From Mactromeris polynyma (Eukaryota; Mollusca; Bivalvia; Venerida; Mactridae), in contig JASFXZ010000027.1 in NCBI GenBank assembly GCA_032209605.1, positions 7,335,372-7,399,371 of the forward strand: a DNA stretch of 64,000 nt, given 5' to 3'. This document shows positions 36,989 through 48,907 of this stretch, piece after piece (the stretch's first letter is position 1; every line of letters starts with the position of its first letter). The notes under the pieces were generated by a model that was not told the DNA's origin, made no database searches, and saw nothing but the letters and a program-made list of their open reading frames with translations. Position numbers and translations under genes: made by a program.

Positions 36989-37527
36989 AAGCATGTATGG
37001 AAAAAGGGGTGCAAGGGTAAACATGTATGGGAAAAGGGGTACAAGGGTAAGCATGTATGACAAAAGGGGTGCAAGGGTAAGCATGTATGGGAAAAGGGGT
37101 ACAAGGGTAAACATGTATGAGAATAGGGGTACAAGGGTAAACATGTATGGGAATAGGGGTGCAAGGGTAAGCATGTATGGGAATAGGGGTGCAAGGGTAA
37201 ACATGTATGAGAAAAGGGGTGCAAGGGTAAGCATGTATGAGAAAGGGGTACAAGGACAAACATGTATGAGAATAGGGGTACAAGGGTTAACATGTATGGG
37301 AAAAGGGGTAAAAGGGTAAACATGTATGAGAAAAGGGGTGCAAGGGTAAGCATGTATGGGAATAGGGGTGCAAGGGTAAACATGTATGGGAATAGGGGTG
37401 CAAGGGTAAACATGAATGGGAATAGGGGTGCGAGGGTAAACATGTTAGGGAATAGGGGTGCAAGGGTAAACATGTATGGGAACATGGGTGCAAGGGAAAA
37501 CATGTTTGGGAATATCGGTACAAGGAA
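36989..37527. repeat. 30-bp minisatellite, about 18 copies
   Basis: The unit AAACATGTATGGGAAAAGGG then GTACAAGGGT repeats, with AATAGGGG, GAGAAAAGG and GCAAGGG variants. Because 30 is a multiple of three, both strands show long open frames with 10-residue periodicity; these are not genes. The unit occurs once inside family-B copies at 34388 and, more diverged, at 17234, so the array probably arose from such a copy. Confidence 0.95.
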
Positions 37528-37839
37528 TGAACCCACTTATGCATCCAAGACAATGAATTTTCAATATGTTATCTACAGAATAATAAATAAATAAAACAAT
37601 AACACAATTATACACATTAGTTTTACTTCTTGTTCTGTATTAACAACACCGACCAGTTCCATGCTCCTTACACTTACATTTTCATCAAATCAAATTCTAA
37701 TCACATTACGTGTACAGCTGCTGTTTCCCTTTCTCTTGTACGAAGGTCATTGATTATGTTATTCTCCTAAGATCTGCTTAGCTTTAATAGGCCAGTCAAA
37801 ATAAAAAAAATGGGGAAAAAATGCACAGAATTTTTTTTT

Positions 37840-39160
37840 GTGGATTTGTGTCATATAAGGCATCACATTAAATATGCTAAAGGTATAGGACAATCACACG
37901 GTGCAAAATGTGATTTTTGGGGTAAAATGGTTGAAAATTTAAATAAGAATGGGAATTTCTGGAATTTGCCAATAACTATGTCAAATTTTGCAATAAAACT
38001 ACCAGAATTACTGTATTTAATAGATATTGCATACAGTACAAAATAACTTAAGTATAGAAACATTGAACCGTGTTAAATGTCATTTTTGGGGTAAAATTTA
38101 AAAAAAATCACAAAAAATGAGCATTTCTGGGATTTGCCTATAACTATGTCAATTTTTCCAATAAAACTACCAGAATTACTTTATTGAATAGATATTTTAT
38201 TACAGTATATAATACATAAAGTATAGAAACATTGTACCGTGTAAAATGTGATTTTTGGGGTTTTGGGGTAAAACCTTTAAAAAAGTAACCAAAAACATGG
38301 GCATTTTTGGAATTTGCTAATAACTTTGTCACATTTTGCAATAAAACTACCAAAATTACTATATTTAATAGATATTGTATAACAGTACATAATACTTAAA
38401 GTATAGATACATTGTAACAAGTGAAATGTGATTTTTGGGGTAAAACCTTAAAAAAAATTACCAAAAACATGGGAAATTTATGGAATTTGCCAATAACCAT
38501 GTCAAATTTTGCAATAAAACTATCAGAATTACTTTATGTAATAGATATTATATTACAATACATAATACTTATAGTATAGAAACATCGTACCGTGTGAAAA
38601 ATGATTTTTTGGGTAAAACCTTCAAAAAAATAACCAAAAACATGAGAATTTTTGGAATTTGCCAATAACTATGTCAAATTTTGCAATAAAACTACCAGAA
38701 TTACTTGATGTGATAGATATTATATTACAGTTTAAAATACCTAAAGTATAGATACATTGTATTGTGTGAAATGTGATTTTTGGGGTAAAACTTTAAAAAA
38801 TAACCAAAAAATGGGAATTTTTGGAATTTGCCAATAACTAAGTCAAATTTTGCAATAAAACTACCAGAATTACTTGATGTGATAGATATTATATAACAGT
38901 TAAAAATACCAAAAGTATAGATACATTGTATTGAGTAAAATGTGATTTTTGGGGTAAAACTTAAAAAAATATAAAAAAATGGGAATTTTTGGAATTTGCC
39001 AATAACTAACTCAAATTTTGCAATAAAACTACCAGAAATACTGTATTTAATATATTTTATGATACAGTTCAAACTACCTAAAGTATAGAAACATTGTATC
39101 CTGTGAAATGTGATTTTTGGGACAAAACTTAAAAAAATAACAAAAAATGGGAATTTTTGG
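37840..39160 (+). repeat. left-arm tandem array, ~172-bp monomer, about seven copies
   Basis: The marker GTATAGAAACATTG (or GTATAGATACATTG) occurs near 38052, 38221, 38401, 38574, 38746, 38919 and 39080, giving spacings of 161-180 bases. The monomer length is close to a nucleosome repeat. Confidence 0.9.
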
Positions 39161-40369
39161 AATCTGTTAATATCCCGTTCATTTTAACTATGAAGTTTTC
39201 AGAATAGTTATTTTTAACTAATGTTATATTGCAAAATCCATGCTTTAAATCATAGAAATAGTTTATAATGCGGAATGTAATATTCATTTGAAAAATATAT
39301 CAAAAAAGAAATAACTAAAAGTTGCAATTTCTGGTATATTTTGCCTATTCCTGGATAAAAAAACAAAACAATGAAAGTCACAGAAATGACATAAGCTACG
39401 TGTTATATCTCAATATAACATATGATAACATTATGCTATCAAATCAAACAAGAAATGTGGTTTTGGGGTAAAAGTTCTGAAAACATAAACGAAAATGCTA
39501 TTTTCCGGAAGCCATATGAATTTGATCACACAATTATATGATTATAATAGAAGCAATGTCGGTGTCTTAATGCAGCATAAGATATGCACAATGTATTAGT
39601 CAAATGCCAAATCTGGGCTGATGGCAATCTCACAGCTGACTCCTTTGCATGTGAATCAGGCTGAACTACATTCAAATCAAACATTATTGTAGCTACATGC
39701 TACTGTACGGCAGCCAGTTTGACAAGTGCACCGTACAACTATAATTATGTGAGCACGAGCTGGCGCTCTTCCAGTTGACACTGGATATAGTTTGTTACCT
39801 ACTAGTTCCCAACCCCCATTCTAGCGGGTCCAAATCATCATGTCCTTTCCAGTCCTGTATTTTAGAGATACTCACAAACTATTGTACATAGATGCATCAG
39901 ACGTAGGTCGTAGTTTGTTTGGGGTCCACATAAATTGATGTTATTGCAACCTTTTCAACAAACGTAAAAAAGCATACGATGTTCAAACTTTGCACGGACT
40001 CCCTTTCGTATATGCAAACTAATGCTTGTTCCCTGACCGTGTTCTGGCCTCCTTAGAAACTACTTCTGGACTCGGATGAAAGTTGTGTGAAAAATATTAT
40101 ATTCCATCATGCAATTCTTGGATGTGACACTACATCAAAAGTGTATGGTTTGAACATTGTATGCTACATCTACGTGTGTTGAAAAGGTTGCCAAGACCTC
40201 AATTTATGTGGATTTATGTTACAAATATATATTACATCCCCATCATAAACTGTTTGTATAATTTATATTATTGATTTTGCAATATAACATTTGGTGAAAA
40301 TTACTGTTTTGAAACTTTTACAGTGAAAATGAACGGGAAATTATCCGATTCCAAAATTTCCCATTTTTT

Positions 40370-41260
40370 TTTTAGTTTTACCCCAAAAATCACATTTCAT
40401 ACGATACAATGTTTCTGTACTTAAGTATTTTGTACCGCAATATAATTTATATTAAATACAGTAATTCTGGTAGTTTTGTTACAAAATTTGACATAGTAAT
40501 AGACAAATTCCAAAAATTCCCATTTTTTTATATTTTTTTAAAGTTTTACTCCAAAAATCACATTTCACACGGTACTATGTTTCTATACCCTAGGTATTTG
40601 TACTGTAATATAATATATATTAAATACAGTAATTTTGGTAGTATTATTGCACAAATTGACATAGTTTTGTGCAAATTCCAAAAAATCCCATTTTTATTTA
40701 AATTTTCAACCATTTTACCCCAAAAATAACATTTTGCACAGTGTGATAGTTTTATACTGATAGTATATTAAATGTGGTGCTTTATATGACACAAATCCAT
40801 CAAAAGTTTGTCTGTGCATATTTTCCCTCCTATTTTTCCACTGGTCTAATATATGTTTGGCAAGTTCCAGAAATTCTCACTTTCATTTATATTTTTACTA
40901 ATTTACCCAAAAAATCACCCTTTTCACTGTATGATATTCTGAACCTGAGGTATGTTGTAGAGCAGTTTAATATCTATTAAATACAGTTATTGAGGTAAAT
41001 TTATAGCTAAATTTCGTCGAGTTATTGACAAACTCCAGAAATTCCCACTTTAATTTGTTGTTTTTTTCACCATTTTACCCCAAAAATCACTGTTCACAAC
41101 ATATGATGTGTCATTACTTAAGGTATGTTATGGTGCAACATAATGTCTATTAAAAACAGTTATTCTGGAATTTTTATAGCTAAATCTGATTTTGATATAG
41201 TCAAATTCCAGAAATTCATACTTTTTTTACCTTTTAGTACATTTTACCCCAAAAAAAGCA
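40370..41260 (-). repeat. right-arm tandem array, same monomer inverted, about five copies
   Basis: TTTTACCCCAAAAATCAC-type text (the reverse of the left-arm marker) recurs near 40377, 40547, 40715, 40905, 41074 and 41244, with more divergence between copies than in the left arm. Confidence 0.85.
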
Positions 41261-41399
41261 TTTTGCACCGTAGGATTTTCCTATACTTTTTTTTCCTTAC
41301 ACGGCAGATATTAAACAATACATTTATGCCAAAATCATTTCTGTGCATTTTTTTCCCTTTATTTGCCTTTTTTTCAGTAGATTGACTGGACTATAACTG

Positions 41400-42350
41400 G
41401 TTGACATGTCTTGTCGAGGTCACTGTATCTGTGCGACTATTCGGAGTTTATATCAATTTTTGAAAAATAGGTTTGGTTTTGTCTGTATGTCTTGTGTAAC
41501 TTGTAGGTATCCATATCATATTCTCCAAAGACGCATGAAAGACAAACAATTCATGAAGTAAATATCTGCGTTATTCAGACATTGCTTTTATTGACCTCAA
41601 ATGACATTTAGCCGTATATGCGTGGTTTTACCGATGTCTGGCAGGAACATTTAAACCAAAATATTTGATGTATTTTCAGCAAACTAGGAAATCATGAACA
41701 GAGTCAGAATATGGTTTATTTACAAAATATCCGTAAGTATGAAAAGTAGCACAAGAAAGAAAACATTCACAAGACGGAGCCTCCTCATTCAGGTCCCTTG
41801 GCCACAAGATGAATATATGAAGGAAAACATGCACAAAACAAAAAACGTGTTTAACTACAATTTATCATCTTGCCATCTTTCAAGTCAACTATCATTTCGT
41901 ACCTCACCGGTTTGATGACATTTAGTGTTCAAATTAAGCTGAGAAGCTAGTTTTGACATAAAGTCGTGTTTCTTAAAATTTTATGATATAAAATAAAGAA
42001 TAGAATCCAATATTGAATAAAAATAACGGGTGCCGAACAGAAGAAATTTTGGAAATGGCATGAGATAAAACCCAATCAACTGCGGACAATGGGGATTCGA
42101 ACAACAAAGCTGAAAGGAGAGAAGGGAAACACAGGACTCGCATGATGACAGTGATTTTACCGCTTGTCAAATACCGAATCACAAAATCTACTGTATAATT
42201 AAAGTGTATAATAGGGCCAATATTTGAAGGCACAATAATTTTCACAAAATGTCATAGGTTGGATCAATTCATATCAAATTGTAGGTAAGTAGGTTAATCA
42301 TGATCGTTGAGGCGCTTTGTCGACGTTTAAAAATCGAAGAAATCAAAGGA
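41400..42350. other. DNA without recognised genes
   Basis: Short open frames at 41694-41915 and 41973-42245 have no recognisable domain. No repeat family named. Confidence 0.4.
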
Positions 42351-42357
42351 GGAGGTT

Positions 42358-42428
42358 ACTTCCGTGGCGCAGTGGATACGCACATTATTTTTAATACAAG
42401 CTGGGTTTAAATCCTTGACTCTTAAGAC
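42358..42428 (+). other. tRNA-like sequence (SINE head or tRNA relic)
   Basis: CCGTGGCGCAGTGGATACGC fits a polymerase III A box (TGGCGCAGTGG). About 40 bases later, GCTGGGTTTAAATCC resembles a B box with one change from GGTTCAAATCC. No clean cloverleaf can be drawn by eye. A weaker similar sequence in opposite orientation lies at 42722-42772 (minus strand CTCCGTGGCCCAAG and GGGTTTCGAGC), so both may be ends of one repeat. Confidence 0.35.
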
Positions 42429-42779
42429 TTTTTAGTGACATTTATTTTCGCGAACATAGCATATTGTCCATCACAATGGTATGGATGTATCACCAAAGCT
42501 AATTTTAAAAACATATAAAATGTACATGCATAAGCAAATCCGTAATAAAGACGGCCATAAATATGGAAATTCGAGGCTCCTTTTATTCACTTTTATTTCT
42601 AAAGTAAAATAAATGTATACATATAGAAGCAAAACAAAAGTCAAATATTGCTGAAAAAAAAATGCAAATTTTGTTAGCCCAAAAAGGAAAGAAAACAAAT
42701 ACATTAGAAGGAGAGACATGAGCCGCTCGAAACCCGTACACCAAGGAACGGATACTTGGGCCACGGAGCTACATAGACG

Positions 42780-45620
42780 CTAACACCATATTATTGACAC
42801 ATGTTTCTATAACAATGCATTCAGCATGCGCTTGTATGACACAGACTCTAACAATTACCCTTTACATGGGAAGTGTAACAGTCTGATAACTAGCACATTT
42901 TCAGTTTCAATTTCTCTTGATAAACGATAACATCAACCTTTTACCCTGCTATGCTTTCGTAATAATTAAATCAAGTCGGTAGATGTGACAAGCTGTTCCA
43001 TGCACCAACGAACATTTATAGCTATAAATTAATTTTCATTTGCCGCAGTAGTGTCATCGGCTTCATCATACGAATGGGAGACCAGCACATGAAAGTACGC
43101 AATCACAAAAAGGCCTGATATCTAGGATACATGATATATATGATCACTGTGTATACGAATTTGATTGTTTCACTAGATATCCCTAAGTTGCTCGGTCCTA
43201 TGATTGTTGGTAGTATTGTAAGGTACGTATCACAGAAATGGTGCCTCAACATCATTTTACATGTTTTAACCACAGTCGTTATTTCCTGCTCCTGACAATT
43301 ATGTTCAACAATAATTAATCTGTATCTTATAAATATTGAGAAAACTGCAAACTTCATTAATCAGAATTCAGTGTTTGAACTACTTTAAAACGAAATACTA
43401 CATTTTTTCAAATTTTGTGGCGGTCTCAATTAAAATCGATTAAAAGTGGGGCAAATTAGCGCAATTATGCCACTACTGCTTCACGTCGATGACAGTTTTA
43501 GTTGCTTAGAATTAATGACAAAGACAGAACTAATGTATCAGATATAAGTGCATGAACTACAATGTCTTCCTCTTCTCCAAGAACGTCTTAATTGGATATT
43601 TTACAGTCTGATAGTATTACGTCTATGTTACATCGCCTGAAGTGACTCTTGTTGACACTTCGCTGACTAATTTCTGTATACCTATAATATCAAATTGTTC
43701 AACACAAGTAGTCGTTGATTTCCATGGAAGTTCGTGTCTATAACATGACTACCACGAGGTGCATTTTGGAGTACAAGACATAACTGCATTATCGTTATCT
43801 TTATACAAATAATGATATGACTGATTCAGTCTAGAGTAAAAATTTTTGAGTTCTTAACAATAAAGTAAAACTTGGAATATTTTCACACAGTTAATTAGAA
43901 GGTGTTTAGGTAGTATGAGTGATTTTATAAGTGCTGCATGCAACTGGTTCATGTAAATTAGTTATTTTTTCTGGATCAAAATGACGCAGATCGATTCCAT
44001 TCGGTTGCACACTTTCTTTGCAGTCATATATTTGTAGCTGCATGTGTCAAAATTGACAGAGAAACTAATGTGCGCATTTATCTGTGGGAAGCGTCTGTAG
44101 CAATCACTTGAACATTACTATGGAAGGGCCAAGATCTGAAGGCACATTTGCTAATTAGAAAAGGTAAATACATATTATTGTGTCATCAGATGTTGGCCCT
44201 AATATATAAACTAAGATCATTTTCAAAATGTTATGCTTGACATTTGCTGCAGACTTTTCACTTTTCATGGAAACTACATGTATTGTTGATAAATTTCCCC
44301 CAGACATATATAAATTAAATTCATAAATTGCAGTTCTAGTATGCCATCGTGAGGAACATAAACGTGAATTAGCGAAAATTGTTACGTGTATGTATGACAT
44401 GAAATGACAGATACAAGAAGAAATATACGTAACTAAAATCTTAAAAACCTGCATGTGATGAGCATCGATAGCATCGTTTGTTTTTCAGCTAGGGATAGGA
44501 GATAACATTAATGGACTTTACATTACATGGTCACCATTTTATTCATGAATATACATTACTTTATACTTTGTCATGTTAGTATTATTTTGTTATTAGCTAC
44601 TTTTCCATGTGCACATAATTTGAAATTCTGTATTTTATACCTGTACATTGTAAACATTTAAGCGTTCTTGTTTTGTTTTTGTTACATGATGGCCTTACTG
44701 AAATTAAAGTTTGCTAATATATACCGTTGTTTTATATAATGTACACCTTGTAAGATTATTTTTTTATCATTATTATTATTATCAAACATTGTTATTATTA
44801 AACATCAGCAGAATCATGAAAAAAAACTTGGCAAGACAACGACTTCACGTCTGTGTCATTGGCAATGAATAAGCCATTATTTATGACTCGATTCGATCTT
44901 CGCCATGGAAATCTGTTTTTTACAATTTTCATTACAGTCATAAAAATCAGTTATCAGTCTCTACTGTATATCTTACAACATTTGCGAACAGTATATCTTA
45001 AGGAAGCAAAATATACTATTTGAAGCAGGCTATCTCTTAATATTTACGTTATCAAGTCATAGTTGAAGACGAAAAATGTCTGCCTACAGTCGCTATTCCT
45101 GATGTTATTATCTATTTTTCTTTAGTTTCTGGCGATAACATTTTCTTTCAATTGTGGATGATTTTTAGCAGTTATAGATTAATGTTGTATGGATTTGACA
45201 TTTTAGATTCTGTTAAGTTATTTCAACATAGCAATCCGGAAATATGGGACTTTTTGGTACATCTTCTCTTTCCGTGCGAATAAGTCAGCAAAATGGTGTA
45301 GACTGAATTTAACCAGGTGTGAACTTTATATCAAAATGTACACGAGAGTTTGAATGTGTTTCTTTATTCAAATAAAAAACCCTCATTTCAATCAATAATT
45401 TACATTAACGGAGAAATCAGTAAGAAAGCCCGATCAACTATTAATGTTTAATTGCTGATTGGATAAAAAGTACTCATAATGTAATGTACACTGTATTATC
45501 TGAATGATAAATGTTCATGTATCTTTGATATTCATCATTAAAAATCCAAAATATACTCAGTACATTTAAAAACGCACATTTTTGTACCTGTGATATGTCT
45601 TTTAAATGTCATTTGTTGTG
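42780..45620. other. AT-rich DNA without recognised genes
   Basis: No exon, RNA gene or named mobile element found. A short ATT-type microsatellite is near 44768-44782. Confidence 0.4.
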
Positions 45621-45624
45621 TTTT

Positions 45625-45775
45625 AAAACTCATAATGAAGTCGAACAGAAAATGCCACATACGAACGGCACAGCAATCCCAAAATCACAAGCTGTATACA
45701 AGGGGTATAAACACGGTTTAAGGGCGCATCCAAGCTCCCACGTATTCTACCATCAATCATTATGAACACATAGTT
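45625..45775 (+). repeat. dispersed repeat family A, copy
   Basis: ATAATGAAGTCGAACAGAAA, ATGCCACATACGAACGGCAC, then GTTTAAGGGCGCATCC and the reverse reading of the family tail. The middle part of the repeat is deleted. Confidence 0.6.
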
Positions 45776-46929
45776 AAATGTTTGCATACCCTTTATTCTA
45801 ATTCGAACCAAATCAAAGCCATAACTCTACTGAAATTCGGCTCCAGCAAAAACAACTTCACATTCCTCTTAAATACTTTTAGAGATACGCGCGGCACCAA
45901 CAATGTTGACGTAGGCCCGCCCGCCTCTCCGCCTGCCCTTCGAATTCGACAATCCGTTGGAAAACCTGGTTAAAATAAATACAGAAAATCCAGTATGGAT
46001 ATGCTATTTCACCACAATAATAAAACAAGAATAAATACTATTTAGCCATAATACATCACGCTTCACGAGACAGATGTTTTCTTTTTGGAATTGATAACCC
46101 AGATTTACTCAACCTTGTTATATTGCTGTCACAATTACATCGTCGCATGTCTATATAGGAAGACAAGATTCCTGTTTAAGGAAGGAATTACGGAGAAGAT
46201 ATTTGAAGTAATGAGTTTGTTGATGATAAAAGAGAGGATATAGTCTGACATGTGAACACGTGTTTGTAAAGAACAATTGTTTATGTTGCTTCTCCAACAT
46301 TTCTCAGGTTTCTCACTGTGTGATTCAGGATTTCATATTTCTTTACCTATTTTGTTTACTGAACTGTTATGCGATGTCGATTTGTTCCAAGCTGGTAGCG
46401 TCTTGCGTCAACATATCTTCATGCTTCATGCTGCTTGTGTCTTGTTACCCTCTGGCGAATCGTTATTTTCATATCTCTTAATTGACAAAAAGCTGAGTAT
46501 ATTTTACAATCATTTAAATATGAATCGTAAGAAACGTAACAAAGCCATATAGTATAAACTTTTGAATATCTAAAAATGATATCGAAACAAACGCCCATCA
46601 ACAGCACACTGATGCTCATATTGACATTCAACCAGAGCACAGTATTTTTTCAATATACTAAGGTGATATCAACAGATGTTTCATCGCCTCGTCTTCATGA
46701 AGGAGTCAGAAATGATGTATTGTCGCTTCAGTACATGAGCAATCATACGCGAATAATAATAGTATTGGAATATTATGTAGATCACTTAAAGAAATATTTA
46801 TATATTCACCAGTTCAAGAAGTGCATTATTTTCAAGTCGTGAAGTTTCAAAAATTATTCGAATGCTTTTCTTTGCAATAATACACGGTTTAAACTACTAA
46901 TAGTTACAGCAATGAACAGCCGGTTGTTG

Positions 46930-47080
46930 CAGTAGTTACACGCGGCGAGTGCTTCAACTGTTGCACTGTGAACATTGATAGGACGAGCGACTTTCTTTGC
47001 ACTAACACCCAAAGACACACTCCAATGTTCGACAAGAGGTCTTGCTCAAGACATCTGAATGGGCTATGATGTTTCTCTAT
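46930..47080 (-). pseudogene. possible Tc1-like transposase helix-turn-helix remnant
   Basis: One minus-strand frame reads VEHWSVSLGVSAKKVARPIN then VHSATVEAL, resembling the N-terminal DNA-binding domain of Tc1-like transposases (small-residue turn, then VAR...VHxSTV). It is short, with a stop just before it, and no inverted ends are seen. Weak call. Confidence 0.3.
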
Positions 47081-48170
47081 TGTTGTATCAAACATTTAAC
47101 AAAACAATGAAAATATTCGCTTAATACAAGCTTTAGGACAACCTTCGTGGATATAAGTAGATTATCTGTTAAGTTGTGTGGCCTCTCGATTGAGAGAAAT
47201 GTTTTCGGCATTACAGCAATGCTTTGCAACAATAAATGTCAACCAACATTTCTTGTGCAAACGATGTTGTCATTTCTTCGGACACTAACCGAGACTAATG
47301 ATGTATTAAAAAGTATCCAAGGTTTGCTTCTAGCATTGTCTGAGAATAGAATAATGTCTAGAGTCCATATGTCTATGTCACTATTGGGAATGAAAAGTCA
47401 ATTTGCATTATTTAAAATGGTATTTTATTTTAGCCTGCCTATCTAATTGGAATATCCTGTTGTGGAGTTCCGTATTAGGCGGTTCAAATATGCCTGGGAG
47501 AGAAAGAATGATCGTTGGCTTAGACGTCATGATTATTTCCTATGTAATTTAGGGGTTTACAGCCAAAAAATATAACCATTGCAGCTTGGTATGATAATGA
47601 AAAAATGTAAATCGGGAAAATATTGAGTGCAATCCATTTATATATTTAATAATTATCTTTAGTATGCTCGAGTAATGCTGTAGTATTTATGTCTCGTCTA
47701 TGAGAGGTGTAGGGGGCATAAAGGTGACATATGTTGTTTTTTATTTCGCGTAAGCACGCTAACTCTTTTGTATTAGCACGCCAATCTTTCGCGTCCTCAC
47801 GTGAAATAATTATACCCCACACATCTACTCAATGCCACCGTAGGAGTGCATCTTAATTTTTTATTTCATCGTCTGTAAGTTCGTCTGTCGTTAGCTCATT
47901 CACGCTTTATTATCTATAACCATAGACCAGAATGCAGGGAAAGCCAGGTTGTGCATATCATTAGAACATCGTGCACGGTTAATATCTTATACAGTTAAGA
48001 CTCAGATAGGTAGATTATTAATATTTTGAAAGCCTGTCCTGGCGCTATATCTTCACTCCGTCGTCAGAATGTAATACAACGTATTTAAGAGTCTATGTAC
48101 TATGTGGAATCGTGCTTATTGACGTATCATCCTTGGCCAACCAAGACAAACCAAAAGTGAGACCATCATA

Positions 48171-48226
48171 ACTTCCTGAACGGGAAATCAGGGGATTCCC
48201 CTTTCTTTGTTTCCCGTTCAGGAAGT
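48171..48226. repeat. perfect 17-bp inverted repeat (hairpin)
   Basis: ACTTCCTGAACGGGAAA at 48171-48187 and its exact reverse complement at 48210-48226 are separated by 22 bases. Shorter pieces of the same motif follow (TTCCCATTCAGGAAGC near 48248, AACTTCCTGATTT near 48427, GGTCAGGAAGTG near 48500). Confidence 0.85.
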
Positions 48227-48907
48227 GTGCTATATTGAGATTTGTATTCCCATTCAGGAAGCAAACGTCACTTTTATATGGCTTTAAATAAAATGCCCAG
48301 AGGAAAACCTACATATCGAGCTAGAATGTTTTTGACATTGATAATCTACATTTGAAAGGCATGTGCCTAAATTTTCAATTTTCATTTTTTAATTGCCTAA
48401 TGTTTATTTTATCCGGGAGTAAAATTCAAACTTCCTGATTTGAAAACCAGACTTTTCAATCAGAAAACAAACGTACAAAATTATTTTGTCTACCTCCAGG
48501 TCAGGAAGTGTTTTAAATTCACTCTCCATTAATATAAAATAAATTAGAGAAACAAAAGTCACGGAAGATGGTTACACCATCTTGTAATAATACATAAAAC
48601 ATGTATGGAAAGTAATTTAAATGTTTCTTTTTAGAAGTTTGTGGACAATTATAGGAGAGGAAGTACAATAATGTGATATAATAGTGTTTGTTTATAAAAC
48701 AAGGAAGGTACGAGCATAATGGAGCACCTCAGTCATCGACATATTATAACCATCTCTGTGACTACAGATAGTTCAAGTTCCGAGTTTATTTATTGTGGGA
48801 TAGTAAATAGAACATGTAAACACAAGCTAGGAATAGCTTTTACCGACATAACATAAAACACGCTGACAGCAAAACACAGACATTGACATTAGTTTAGAAA
48901 AAATGAA

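Larger units (their letters stand above)
37788..41394. mobile_element. foldback element: 3.6 kb, long inverted arms made of ~172-bp tandem repeats
   Basis: The outer ends are inverted copies: ATAGGCCAGTCAAAATAAA with AAAAAATGCACAGAA on the left, and the reverse of CTGTGCATTTTTTTCCC and GATTGACTGGACTATAA on the right. The left arm (37840-39160) has about seven head-to-tail monomers, each with ATAAAACTACCAGAATTACT, GTATAGAAACATTG and GTGATTTTTGGGGTAAAA. The right arm (40370-41260) has about five monomers of the same family in reverse. Inner parts also pair: 39160-39270 with 40250-40345, and 39926-39995 with 40141-40211. The loop is about 145 bases (39996-40140). The left arm has about 600 extra bases (39310-39920). 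No coding sequence is seen; open frames are products of the repeat. Confidence 0.8.

Noticed and set aside
36900..37594. Open frames on both strands with 10-residue repeats (MYGKRGARVN and CLPLHPYSHT types)
   Set aside because: They are the translation of a 30-bp minisatellite whose length is a multiple of three. There is no start context, domain or splice signal.
37810..41385. Several open frames rich in NSGSFIAKFDIVIGKFQKFP
   Set aside because: The same peptide recurs at ~172-bp spacing because of the foldback arm repeats. There is no sign of protein-level conservation.
42471..42764. 97-codon minus-strand hydrophobic frame
   Set aside because: It lies between the two tRNA-like ends and its hydrophobicity follows from T-rich sequence. 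No family recognised.
47147..47446. 99-codon frame MDISRLSVKLCGLSIERN...
   Set aside because: No recognisable motif, splice context or neighbouring coding piece; kept out for lack of support.
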